From NCBI RefSeq assembly GCF_003573695.1, contig NC_039362.1, positions 12,416,083-12,480,082 on the forward strand: 64,000 nt of DNA, read 5' to 3'. The notes below the pieces were generated by a model. The model was not told the DNA's origin. It saw only the letters and a list, made by a program, of their open reading frames with translations, and did no database searches. Below, piece by piece: positions 44,775 to 56,224 of this stretch (within the stretch, counting starts at the first letter, position 1; every line of letters begins with the position of its first letter). A program made the translations under genes and the position numbers. The DNA is from Papaver somniferum. Its lineage: Eukaryota > Streptophyta > Magnoliopsida > Ranunculales > Papaveraceae.

Positions 44775-45768
44775 TTTCTTCGTCTAATATATCAATCTAT
44801 CTTTTATGCTAGTGTGGTTTGTACGACCTCTTTAATTAATAGTATATATATATATATATGTATTAGAAAAACCCTATTTTTTTTAGGTTAGGATCACTAT
44901 CTCCAATTACCTAATTTAGTTGTATTCCGCATATCACTCTCAAATAAACAAAATATAACAGTTTCCATATTGATAAATATATTCTCATATACGTGTACGA
45001 CACCACATTAATTTTAGTATATAGTATGATTTATCTAAATACGGAAAAATAGCACGAAAAAATTGCGTAAACACAACCATGTTGATTGAGTACATGGAGT
45101 ATATGCTTTATCTTACAGTAGATTATAATCATGTACTCTTCGCTAATGTGCATGCCTTGGCTACACTCTTGCCAAATCTGTAGGTATCTGAAGTATCTCT
45201 CTCCATGATTCGCCATGCCTAATCTTCTCTGAACAAATTTCTATTTTTGATGTTATTCCCTCGGTAATTCACACATACTCAAAGCCATGCGCAACAATTC
45301 CGTCCATCCAAGCGCTATAACCATGCCCAAATTCTCTTTTGGCTTTCATATATTGGTCAACACCATAAATTACAGCTATGATTGGCAATAACAATATATA
45401 TTGTGATCATTTTTTTTTCTTCAAAAGATTAATGTACTATGGTCATAACTCTAATTTCTTGTCTTCAAAAGATTAATATACTATCGTCATAACCCTAATT
45501 TTTATATTTGCAATGGACACATAAATAAAATGTTGATAAACTAGAATAAATCTCACACAAACACGTGAAATATCCGTTTCTTTTTTGGATCATGAATTTT
45601 TAAATAAGGTATGCTGATTAAGGATGCGACCATTGGCCAAACGATGTAATGGTTCGCACCCCTTCGTATTACGCTTCACATTAACCGAATAGATTTTGAA
45701 ACACCAAAAGACGTGAAAATTCCAACAGGTGTGTTGTGTGGGGACACATATTTCATCCATTGGATGTC

Positions 45769-45775
45769 TATATAA
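45769..45775 (+). promoter_or_regulatory. TATA box of F-box copy A
   Basis: GATGTCTATATAAGCATT lies about 70 bp before the ATG. The same block (GATGTCTATATA...AAGC) precedes copies B and C. Confidence 0.7.
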
Positions 45776-45840
45776 GCATTCAACAAAAACGAAATCCTAA
45801 ATACTTCTACATTAAAAAAAATATTTCACCAGTAATAGTA

Positions 45841-47004
45841 ATGGAAATGTTGCCGGATTTAACTCCCGAGATACTACACCTCCTCCCAAGTACATAAGGT
45901 ATTTTGGCAAGCAAATGTGTAAGTAAAGAGTGGAATTTTGTCCTTGCAGACAAAAGAATTGGACTCCTTTTCGGTTTCACTCAAAAAGTGACAGAAGAAA
46001 AATTTACGCAACTCTTCTACAGAGAACAAATTGAGGAGGAAGATTACTACACGATGATGGGAGATTTCTATCAGATGTTATTTGGAAACAACGGTACCTG
46101 GAATATTATCCGATCCTATGATGAAAACATGTCACACCCAATCGTTGGATCTTGTAATGGTCTGGTATGTTTTTATGTTTCACACCACAGCATATAAGAT
46201 CCTATCTATATTATGAATCCAACAATGGGTGAGCACCTCCATCTGCCACAAATATGCGATCCAACACCAACGCCACAAATTAGTTGGGATCCACGATTCG
46301 TCGTAGGGGGTTCCGGATATTGTGAACATATCGGTGAATATAAAGTAGTTAGAATTCAAGTGGACGTACACACTCTAGGCGACAACAGGGGATGGAGGAA
46401 CATCGGAGATTTTCCTTTTACTTTTTGGGATTCAGGTGTGTACGCACAGGGTTGTATTTTTTGGATAAATCATTATTTTTATGACAATATTCAGATAATA
46501 TCTTTCAATTTGGACAATGAGACATTCCATACACATTCGCCACCCCCGCATCATATTTATGAGAATGGTGGTTTCAGTTCTCCAAAACTTGGAATGGTCT
46601 TGTATGGAGTTCGCCTTTTATTTTACAACATTCACGATATTTATGATTCCCGGATTGATTTTTGGGCACCCATTTCCGATAATGATATTCATGCACGGAC
46701 ACCCGGTGTAGAATGGAATTGGGAACTTAAGAGGAGCATTGTCTTGGAAGAGCATTCGAATCTATGGTGGCTGCCTTATAAGCTTATAGACTTGGGAAAG
46801 AACAATGACATCCTATTGCAAAACAACCGCTATTTAGCGCGTTATAATGAACTCACCAGAACTTTGACATAAATTGCGGAGATAAGGTGGGTAAAGGTTA
46901 GAGTTATTCCTCACATGAGGAGTGCCGTCTCGTTGAGGAATTTTGGAGGATAATCGGAAACATGTACTGACGATGTCCATGCCACAAACATATTTCGAGT
47001 GTAG
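45841..47004 (+). pseudogene. F-box/FBA protein, tandem copy A (four in-frame stops)
   Basis: A 388-codon frame with no frameshift. It has an F-box start (MEMLPDLTPEILHLL, then CVSKEWNFVL), the typical centre PIVGSCNGLVCFYVSHH and an F-box-associated C-terminal half (GYCEHIGEYKVVRIQVDVHT, SGVYAQGCIFWI, IISFNLDNETFH). Such proteins link targets to SCF ubiquitin ligases. Stops are TAA 45895, TAA 46195, TAA 46870 and TAA 46951. In B and C the matching codons are sense (for example CAA for the stop at 46195). A pseudogene, unless edited or misread. First of three tandem copies. Confidence 0.85.
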
Positions 47005-48400
47005 TGTTTTTTTTTGTTTTGATCAGAGCAATGTAGTTTGGTGTTCAATATATATATATATTTTTAATAGTACTATTTCTCATCTTTGATTTTTTTTCGT
47101 ATCTTGTCTGGACTAAAAGTTGTTTTTGAAATCTGAAGAATCAGACTTGGTCTTATTTTGGGTAATAATGGTTGGTATTTTATTTAATGGAGTTAATGCT
47201 TTCAAACATATTCCCGACGAATTTAGAGGGGGATTTTCTTTTATGGTGGTCAATTTGGTATAGAGTGAGGCATTTCTGTATTCCAGTTGTATTTATGGTT
47301 ATAAATTTTGTGAATCTATCGGGAGACTTTTATGTGTTCATTATGATAAAATCTGAGAGGGGAAAAGAAAAATGTAAAAAGAAGTGAGAATTTGAGACGC
47401 AAAGGGTATAACTGATTGATAGACAAATCAGTGATGATATTCTTGAAAATGCACACGAATGAAAAAGATTTTGTAACTGATGGGGATTTGAGAAGTCGAA
47501 AAAAAGTGTTGATTACGTAACTAATCGGGATTCTTTTTGTAGACGAATTATTGATTTGAAGTTGGTGTTTGGCACCAAAACACAAAACCAGAACATAAAT
47601 GGGAAAAACAAGAGATACATAAATTATGGTACCATTAGCCATATTTGTAGTGATAAATTCACGTTTTGTATTTTATGGATAGTTTCTGTTTTATATTATC
47701 AACCAATGCCGTTGTAAATATTAAGATGTGGTAGTGACGAGTATTCTAATTCCAGGAGGTCAGCATTAGTGAATTGGTGCATAAGTAGCTGTAATGAGAA
47801 TCGCAGCTGGTTTATGCAATTCAAATGAAAGACAGGAAGACCCCTTCCCCTTGATGGACTCTAGTCTTATAGAATCCATGTAATTTCAGCAATCCTTTGT
47901 GATTTCGATACAATGTCAAATTTGTGTAATAAAATTAGGCGTGATTTTTCCAAGTAGCCATTTGTTTTCAACACAATACTTGTGATTTCTATACATCCAT
48001 TTCTTTGGTCATAAATTGAGTTTGACAATACAACCAACAACTCCAACACCATTCAATCATACACAAGAAAACAGTCATTAAACAATAAAATTAATCCATT
48101 AGACAGTCATTAATTAAGCAACTCCAACACCATTCAGTCATTAACATTACAAAAAACATGAAAATAAATCCTAAATCCAAAAAACAAATCAAGATTCAGT
48201 CGTCAACAATCCACAATTTCCCATTAGACACTCTTAATTCCAATTTTTCTCTGTACTTTGATGATACCTATTTCTCCAAAATAGTAACTTGTGTAACCAT
48301 TTGCAATTAAAATCTGTATCATCATTTCCATTAAAGCAACTTAACCCAAAAAATCCACCAGCTATAAGAAAATTGGAATTGGTAGAGTCTCACCTATTGC
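47005..48400. other. No gene seen
   Basis: T-rich 3' flank of copy A and A/T-rich spacer. Short ORFs here have no features. Confidence 0.5.
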
Positions 48401-48406
48401 CATCCA

Positions 48407-49002
48407 TCACTCGGAGTCGTAATCCGACCTTTCCCTCTCTGATCCCATATCAGTTTCAGAATCAGTCACTATGTTGATTATGACCTCATTTTCATGTGGT
48501 GTTCGTGATAGGTACGCCTGATACTCATCCTCTATACTGATTTCAGCCTCAGGGTGATTTGTATAATCCTTATATCTTCCTGCATAAATTTATGCTCTTC
48601 TAGCCCTAATCCTTCTCATTAACAACACATCTTGTCTCCTTTCCTTTTTCTGCAACAACTGCAAAAATTCTTCTGGGTATTCTTCATCTTTTACTTTCTC
48701 TTTGGTTCTCTTTTTCTTCTCTTCATTTTCCGCCTCATATACTGAGTTTTCATGAAAAACTCATTCCACAACAGATCCATATCATTATCTTGGTTATTGT
48801 TCTGCAAACCTACTTCTTCCTCTTCTCTCATATTCCTTAACTCTTCTTTCTTATTCTTTTTATTCAATCTTATTGCTTTGCATATATAGTCCTTAGCTTT
48901 CTCTAGTTGCTCCAAATCCGTTTCAAATACTGCTAATTTGAACCTCATCATCACTTCCTTTGTTTTCAAGCACTCCTCCTTATCAACTTCTTCCTCTGTC
49001 AT
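48407..49002 (-). pseudogene. Unknown charged protein, split by a 2-nt shift and a TAA
   Basis: The first frame, 49002-48760, begins MTEEEVDKEECLKTKEVMMR and has a helical FETDLEQLEKAKDYICKAIR region. Near 48745 the sequence CAGTATATGAGG looks like CAGTATGAGG with an extra TA. Past it another frame reads EAENEEKKKRTKEKVKDEEY, PEEFLQLLQKKERRQDVLLM and RRIRARRA, then TAA at 48590-48592. The same frame goes on with IYAGRYKDYTNHPEAEISIE, DEYQAYLSRTPHENEV and an acidic end (SERERSDYDSE), stopping with TGA at 48407-48409. The open frame may extend a little upstream of 49002. The coding character on both sides of the breaks argues for one decayed gene of about 200 codons. Family not recognised; mixed charge and coiled coil suggest a nuclear protein. 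Confidence 0.5.
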
Positions 49003-49359
49003 TGGGGTCTTGCCTTTTGATGGTTTGGAACAACTCTCTTTTTTTCTTCTTCTATTCTCTTGGCTAAATTTTCTCTCTGGAAAATGAATATAATCCTAAT
49101 TCCTCTTTCACATTTATTATGTTTTTTTTTCTGAGACCTACTCCCAAGAGACGCATGCAGCTGTTGAATTCAAAGAAATAATAACACCCCGGTTGAATTC
49201 AAAGAAATAATAACACCCTACTAAAATGTCATGTCTTTTCATACCTACTTCATAACGTAATGGTTATCCTTTAGATTTTGTTTCCTTTTATATAAAAATT
49301 AAGTTATAGGTTTAAGCTATAACCGCTTATTAGATAAAATGGGAAAATATGCTTTACTT

Positions 49360-49475
49360 GCCTGCTCATTAAGGACGCGACCTTTCAAAGATAAAACATG
49401 CAAATATGCGTTACTTGTCTGCTCATCAAAGACGCGACCTTTCAAAGAATGTCTGCTCATCAAGGACGCAACCAT
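49360..49475. repeat. Short tandem repeat upstream of F-box B
   Basis: Three units share TGCTCAT(C/T)AAGGACGCGACC and CTTTCAAAGA. The related ATGCGACCATT lies upstream of copies A and C too, so this is an expanded promoter element. Confidence 0.65.
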
Positions 49476-49499
49476 TCGCCAACAGGTGTATTAGATGTC

Positions 49500-49506
49500 T
49501 ATATAA
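49500..49506 (+). promoter_or_regulatory. TATA box of F-box copy B
   Basis: GATGTCTATATAAGCATT, with ACCATTCGCCAACAGGTGTA upstream; nearly the same in copy C. Confidence 0.7.
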
Positions 49507-49600
49507 GCATTACTCGTATCTGCTTGTAGCATTCTACAATATTAAGAAAATCTTAAATGCTTTAAAAAAAAATTGATAATCTTTCATCAGTATAATAGTG

Positions 49601-50767
49601 ATGAAAATGTTGCCGGAATTAACTACCGAGATACTACAGCACCTCCAAACTGCAGAAAGCATTTTAGCAAGGAAATGTGTTTCCAAAGAGTGGAATACTA
49701 TCCTCGGGGACAAAAGAATTGGACTCTTTTTTGGTGTCACGCCAAGAATAGGGAAAGAAGTTACTCAACTATTTTATAAAGAGGAAGATTTCAACCCGAT
49801 CGTAACAGCCAACAATCACGACGCCCCGAATGATGGAACCCATGAAGATTTGACTAAGTTGCACCCAATAGTTGGATCTTGCAATGGTCTGGTCTGTTTT
49901 TATGTTTCACACCACGACATACAAGATCTTGTATATGTTATGAATCCATAAACTTGTGAGCACCTACATCTTCCACAACTATGCATCCCAATTATTGCAC
50001 GAGATCAAGTACTTTCTTTGTATCCTGCAATTGGGGGTTTCAGATACTGTCAACGTACCGATGAGTACAAGGTAGTTCGAATTCATATGGATGGTAAAGT
50101 TCAAATACACACTCTAGGAGACAAGAAGGGATGGAGGAACATAGCATGAGAGATTCGTTATATTTTTCGCAGTTCAGGTGTGTACGCACATGGTTGTATT
50201 TTTTGGAAGGATTGTTGTCAGTGGGATAATGGCATAGTTTCTTTCAATTTGGACACTGAGACATTTCATCAACATTCGCGACCCCCGCATCATATTCTTA
50301 GGAGTGAATTCCCATAAGTTGGGATGGTTATGTTCGGAGTTCGCCTTTTATTTTACTACATCCATGAGGCATGTGATGAGGGGATTAGTCAGCCCCGGAT
50401 AGATTTCTGGGCACCCATTTCCAAAAAAAATATTCATACATGGGCACCTGGTGGGGAATGGAATTGGAATCATAAGATAAGCATTTTCTTGGAAAAGGAT
50501 GAGGATGAAGGGTGGCCGACCTATTACCCGATAGCTTTTGGAAAAAACAAGGACCTCCTATTGTGGCAGAATGCGCGTTTATTGCGTTACAATGCACTCA
50601 CCAGAACTTGGACGGAAATTTGGGGGACACAACTGTGGGAAACAAGCAAGGTTGCAATTATTCCTCATATGAGGAGCACTGTCTCGTTGAAGAATTTTGG
50701 TGGAAAATCGGAAACATGTACTCATGATGTCCATGCCACTAACACATTCCTTGGGTTATCTATGTAG
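49601..50767 (+). pseudogene. F-box/FBA protein, tandem copy B (three in-frame stops)
   Basis: A 389-codon frame from MKMLPELTTEILQHLQTAES to NTFLGLSM. The F-box (residues about 1-40, with CVSKEWNTIL) is the best preserved of the three. The FBA half follows: PIVGSCNGLVCFYV, GFRYCQRTDEYKVVRIHMDG, SSGVYAHGCIFWKDC, IVSFNLDTETFHQHS, RIDFWAPIS and HMRSTVSLKNFGG. Stops in the same frame: TAA 49949 (GAA in copy C), TGA 50147 (GGG in copy C) and TAA 50315. There is no indel that shifts the frame. Expression would give only a 116 aa F-box-containing fragment. Such a fragment could in principle still bind SKP1, but this is speculation. Confidence 0.85.
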
Positions 50768-51239
50768 CTTTTTTTTTCTTGTAGTTGTGTTGTTTTTTAT
50801 TTTATTTTTTGTTTTTGGTATTGTTATTTTTTTTCTATGTACAATTTATTCCTTGGGTATGTAGCTTTTTTTCTCTTGTAGTTGTTTTTTTTTATTTCTT
50901 TTTTCCTTTTTTGATGTTTGGATTATTTTCTATGTTGAAATGTACAAATTAGTTAGGGTCATTGTTTAACTAGCCAATCTTTGGTTTTTTTCCTTTTTTT
51001 GCGTTACACCTATGGTCCAGCCGTCCGGGACACCCCAACCCACCTAGGTAATTAGTCGAAAAGTAGAAAAATTATTTGGGTATTTCCTAAGAGATCATGA
51101 TTTATTTTAGTTTGTTATGTTTGGAATGTATATATTAGATTAAAAAGGAAATTAGATAAACATGAAAATATTCATTCCATATCTCATTATACTGCTACAA
51201 TATCTCATTTTTTAGTAATATTGAAATTGAAATATTCGG

Positions 51240-51400
51240 TGTAAATACCAAAGAATCGTGATTTAAGATAATGATGGAAAACATAAAAAAATTAGAGTTT
51301 TCAAATTACACCAAGCATAGAAAAAAACTAACATAGAGTATTAAGAGGGATTGTTGATATGAAATTGATGAGAGGATCCAAAAACGTCCTAGACTGATGC
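51240..51400 (+). repeat. Truncated 5' part of PRKLRI gene upstream of F-box C
   Basis: GTGTAAATACCAAAGAATCG through GAGAGGATCCAAAAACGTCC matches 53240-53425 (upstream and first codons of the PRKLRI copy 2 gene). At about 51395 it switches to ATGCGACCATTCGCC, the F-box promoter block. This is a recombination join left by unequal exchange. Confidence 0.7.
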
Positions 51401-51429
51401 GACCATTCGCCAACAGGTATATTGGATGT

Positions 51430-51443
51430 CTATATATATATAA
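51430..51443 (+). promoter_or_regulatory. TATA box of F-box copy C
   Basis: GTCTATATATATATAAGC, the same position as in A and B but with the TA run expanded. Confidence 0.65.
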
Positions 51444-51543
51444 GCTTTATACTCGTATTTGCTTGTAGCATTCACAATAAGAAAATCCTAAAAGCTTGTA
51501 ATTTTTTATTTTTTTTTGATAATCATTCATCAGTATAATAGTG

Positions 51544-52681
51544 ATGGATATGTTGCCGGAATTAACTACAGAGATACTTCAGCGCATCCAAGCTGCAGAA
51601 AGCATCTTAGTTATCCTTGGGGACAAAAGAATTGGATTTATTTTTGGTGTCACACCAAGAATGGGGAAAGATAAAGTTACCCAACTCTTTTATAGAGAGG
51701 AAGATTTCAGTCGGATCGTAACAGACAACAATCACGACGCTCCAAATGATGGAACCCATGATGATTGGACTATGTTGCACCCAATAGTTGGATCTTGCAA
51801 TGGTCTGGTATGTTTTTATGTTTCACACCACGGCATACAAGATCCTATTTATATTATGAATCCAGAAACTGGTGAGCACCTCCATCTGCCAAAATTATGC
51901 ATCCCAATTGCACCGTATCCAGTACATTCGTGGTATCCACGATACAACGTAATTGGGGGTTTCGGCTACTGTCAACGTACCAATGAGTACAAGGTAGTTC
52001 AAATTCACATGGATGGTAAAGTTCAAATACACACTCTAGGAGACAAGAGGGGATGGAGGAACATAGCAGGGGAGATTCCTTATACTTTTCGGAGTTCAGG
52101 TGTATATGCACATGGTTTTATTGTTTGCAAGGATTGTTGTCAGCAGGATACTGGCATAATATCTTTCAATTTGGACATTGAGACGTTCCATCAATATTCG
52201 CCCCCCCCTGCATCATATTCCTGGGAGTGAATGTTGGATTAATACTTACCCATCATTTGGGATGGTCATGTTCGGAGTTCACATTTTATTTTACTACATC
52301 CATGAGGGGATTGATCGGACCCGGATAGATTTCTGAGCACCCATTTCCGAAGAAAATATTCATACATGGGCACCTGGCGGGGAATGGAATTGGAATTATA
52401 AGATAAGCATTATCTTTAAAGAGGATGAATGGCCGACTTATAACCCGATAGCCTTTGTAAATAACAAGGACCTCATATTTTGGCAGAATAGGCGTTTATT
52501 GCGTTACAATACACTCACCAGAACTTGGAAGGAAATTTGGGGGACACTACCGTGGGAAAGAATGGTTGCAATTGTTCCTCACATGAGGAGCGCTGTATCG
52601 TTGAAGAATTTTGGTGGACAATTGGAAACGTGTACTCATGATGTCCATGCCACTAACACATTCCTTGGCTTATCTATGTAG
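51544..52681 (+). pseudogene. F-box/FBA protein, tandem copy C (deletion, frameshift, stop)
   Basis: Start MDMLPELTTEILQRIQAAES. The F-box then lacks about ten residues (copy B has ARKCVSKEWN here), so the SKP1-binding helix is incomplete. The FBA half runs to TGA 52228-52230, reached after a C run near 52201 shifts the frame. In the new frame, homology goes on (PSFGMVMFGVHILFYYIHEG) with TGA at 52334 where copy B has TGG (DFWAPIS). It then continues to NTFLGLSM and a stop at 52681. Closest to copy B along most of its length. Non-functional. Confidence 0.85.
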
Positions 52682-52689
52682 ATTTTTTT

Positions 52690-53360
52690 CTTGTAGTTGT
52701 GTTTGTTTTTTTTTTTTGGTATTTGGATTTTTTTCTTTGCTGAAATGTACAATTTATTCCTTGGGTTATCTATGTTGCTTTTTTTTTCTCTTGTAGTTGT
52801 GTTTTTTTTTTTGGGGTGTTTGGATTTTTTCTATTTTGAAATGTTCAATTTCGTGTATCAACGTGATAGTGTTGCCGCTAAATGTGGGGTCATTGTTAAA
52901 CTAGACAACCTTTGGTTTTTTCCTTTTTTTTTGCCTTAAACCTATGGTCCAGACGGCCTGGCCACCCAAGCGACCTAGGTAATTAGTTGAAAAGTAGAAA
53001 AATTATTTGGGTATTTCCTAAGAGATCGTAATTAGATAAATATGAAAATATTCATTACATATCTCATGAGATCGTGTATTAAATTAAAAAGGAAATTAGA
53101 TAAATATGAAAATATTCATTCCATATCTCATGATTTAGTTTAGTTTGTTATGTTCGTAATGTATATTAGATTAAAAAGGAAATTAGATAAACACGCAAAT
53201 ATTCATTCCATATCTCATTATATTGCTACAATATTCAGTGTAAATACCAATGAATAGGTGATTTAAGATAATGATGAAAAACCTAAAAAATTAGGGTTTT
53301 CCTTAGAAGTATATATAAATTACACCAAACATAGAAAAAAATTAACATAGAGTATTAAGA
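52690..53360. other. T-rich 3' flank and duplicated spacer
   Basis: Long T runs with TTCCTTGGGTTATCTATGT words repeated after copies B and C. From about 52940 the spacer matches 51010-51330. No gene. Confidence 0.6.
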
Positions 53361-53365
53361 AGAAA

Positions 53366-53808
53366 ATGAGTTCTGCTAAGAAGGACTGTAGAGATGAAAC
53401 TGACGAGAGGATCCAAAAATGTCCTCCACTGATGCTGGTCCTCGTAAATTGAGGATTATCATTAGTGTGGACGAAGTAACTACTGTTCCTGGTGTTCCTA
53501 TCGACGTTGTAATTAGTTATGTTGTCACTAGTGTTGAGAATGATGATGTTCCTATTTATGATGATGTTATTCCTGGTGTTCCTATGGACGTTGTAATCAC
53601 TAGTGTTGAGAATGTTGATGTTCCTGCTTCTATTGTTGAAATTATTGATGAACATCCCGATGTTCTAGATATGCCAGAGAATCCAAAAGTTAACAAGAAT
53701 GTGGAGCCTGATGAAGCAGAAAATGGCAAATATGAGGATGACAAGGCGCCCAAGCCTGCTGGTTGGAGTGACCACGTTCACCTCAGCATTGCGAGAAGAA
53801 ATGTTTGA
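53366..53808 (+). CDS. Unknown small protein, PRKLRI family, copy 2 (start altered by frameshift)
   Basis: The ORF from 53419 encodes 129 aa: MSSTDAGPRKLRIIISVDEV, then VPGVPIDVV repeated as IPGVPMDVV (an internal duplication of about 80 bp with TSVEN in each), and an acidic C-terminus (DEAENGKYEDDKAPKPAGW). Compared with copy 1 (44448-44774) the ancestral start is the ATG at 53366 (AAGAAAATGAGTTCT), which reads out of frame with the core after a single-base change near 53440. The ATG at 53419 is therefore probably a rescue start that lacks the original N-terminus. It faces away from copy 1; the two bracket the F-box row. Function unknown. Confidence 0.5.
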
Positions 53809-55060
53809 AGATGGGGATGGTTCATTTGATTTTTTTTTTTGTTGATGATAGGGTTTGATTTATCGATTTCTTTTTGTGGACGCTTTGAAAGTTGTTTTCA
53901 TTTCTTGTTTCGTTTGCCAATTTTGTCATTTAGAAGGTGATGTTTGGAATCATGAAATAAATCAGATAATTATTTACAAGTTCACAGACTTTACAGAATG
54001 CAATATACTCTTGCAAATTTTTATTTATTTATGAGGTGTGCATTCTTTTGGAAAAATAAACATAATTAGCTGAAAGAACAGAGGAAATGTAGAAAAATAC
54101 AGTTGTTCCTCCCTGTAAACAATAAGAATCAATATATCACTTTAGGTCTGATCTTATTATCTCCTTGCCAACACTTTTAACAAAAATACGAGTTTTAACA
54201 AGTAAAGTGCTATTGAAAGTAAAGTACTACTATACGACGATGTTAATGACAATGATCTCTGCTTGGATTTGGATGATAATGAGGAACCAGACTAATCTGA
54301 CAAAGAACCAGACTCACCTAACAAGTTCTTTGCTTTTTAAACAGGGTTTTTGCTGTGTGAAATTTTAGTTTACATATTTTTAAATATAAAGCATTTCGTC
54401 TGACCATTTTGTTTTCAGTAGTGGTTGTATTATTTTTTAAATACTTCACTAGATGCAGGATTTTTATGCTCATAGATAGGTTGACATTTATGTGATGAAT
54501 GATTCACGTTGAACTTTTATGTTTTCTGGAAATGATGAACATGAAAATAGATGGGTTTAGTTTCTTTATCTTTAGTAACTTACTGTAAGATTAGAATAAT
54601 ACGTTTCCTACATAGGTGCCGCTAATAATTCAAAATCATACGTTTCCTCCATAAACCAAGAACAATGCAGGAGACAACCCAGCTTAAAATTATTAAGGAA
54701 AATATTATTCGAAATATGGAAGTAATTTTTTTCTATAGCCTCTTCTCGAGTTGGTTAGAGATAGAAAACTATTCAAAAAATTTGGGAAACGATTTTATCA
54801 TAACTGTCTACGATATATTCTCTCATAAAATAAGGAAACTAACCATATTGGTTACACATCAAAAATTTGGAAATAAAAAAAGAAAAACACCAAAAATCTT
54901 TTGTTTGGCGGGTGATGAAAATGAATTTTACTGGGCGGGTTGATTTCAAAAGGAAAATCAATTCCCGCCAGATGGTTTGGTTAAATTCCAAAAAGAAAAA
55001 GAAAGATCAGTTCGATCTTTTCAGTTTTTATTACTCGGTTAATTCTCTCTATGAAATCAT
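53809..55060. other. No convincing gene
   Basis: A/T-rich. A short acidic-looking stretch near 54225-54300 (frame reading DDVNDNDLCLDLDDNEEPD) could be a relic of an acidic gene. The ORFs at 54665-54943 and 54867-55154 have no features. Confidence 0.4.
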
Positions 55061-55061
55061 A

Positions 55062-55480
55062 ATTCTACTACTATCTTTAATCTTTACAAGGAACCTACCT
55101 CTTCAGACTCGATCGTTGTTGTTGGTATTATTTCGACAACCCATTATCGAATGAATATTAAATTGATGTTAGATTTTTTGTTCGATCTCATGGAATCAGA
55201 TGTTAGATCTTATAGGTTTACTAGTTAAAGCATGATTATGGTTTTTATTCTATCACTTCTTATAGGTTTACTAGTTAAAGCATGAGTAGGGTTTTTATTC
55301 TATTACTACCTCTAATATTTACAAGCAATCTACCTCTTTAAACTCGATCTTTGTTGCTGGTAATATTTCTACAACCCTGAATGAATATTAAATTTATGTT
55401 AGATTTTTTGTTTGATCTCATGGAATCAGATGTTAGATCTTATAGGTTTATTAGTTAAAGCATGATTAGGGTTGTTATTT
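55062..55480. repeat. Direct tandem repeat, about 235 bp period
   Basis: Unit 1 (55062-55297) and unit 2 (55298-55480) share TTTACAAG(G/C)AA(C/T)CTACC, GAATGAATATTAAATT, GATCTCATGGAATCAG and ATAGGTTTA(C/T)TAGTTAAAGC. A third partial unit (TATAGGTTTACTAGTTAAAG) lies between them at about 55260. Confidence 0.8.
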
Positions 55481-56220
55481 GGTTGTATCAAAGAACAAGT
55501 TAATGACAATTATGGATTGTACGATGAGATGTGATTTCATTTTGTTACAACAATAATATTTTAGGCTTAAGTTACATGCATGAACTATTATAAGATTTTG
55601 TTAAGGATCTTTCTTTCATGTTACTTAGTTAGGCTTTACTAGTTAGTTAGATTTTACAAAATAAAAAATAAATAAAAAACTTAACAATGCTAATTTTTTT
55701 CTAGGGTTTTTGTTATTGTTTGGGTTGGATTTTGATTAAGAGTTAATAACTCTACTTTGATCGACGATGTTGTGTCAATCATATTTATATACAAGGCTTC
55801 TCAAGATTTAATCTTTTGAGTCTCTGTTACTTGGCGAGCCTGTAACGTCTGCATTTTAAGTTGCCACTTTTAATAATTAATACCATGTTGCTGGTTGGAC
55901 AATTTGACCATATCTTCAAGCTAAAAATGGATAATCATTATCTGGTGCTTTAGTGCTCTTGGCTTTTGTAACAAAAAGTTATGTAAGACCGTTTAACCGG
56001 TACCTTTCTCTTTGTGGATAACACAATAATCATGAGGAGATTTTGTGTGTTGCAGTGATGTTTTTGCCTCAAGTTACATGCATCAATGAGTTCATGTTTG
56101 TTTTCTTTTCATATAATAGAAAATAGGTGTAATACATGTTGCCTATCATGTTAGGTTTAGCTAATATTTTCCAAAATAAGCTCAAATTCCTGACTGAGAT
56201 GCACGTACCTACACATCTTT
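55481..56220. other. No gene seen
   Basis: A/T-rich upstream region of the acidic ORF at 56225. No repeat or coding frame recognised. Confidence 0.5.
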
Positions 56221-56224
56221 TATC

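Noticed and set aside
54225..54300. Short acidic frame with DDNEEPD
   Set aside because: Too short and already stopped; could be a relic but has no support.
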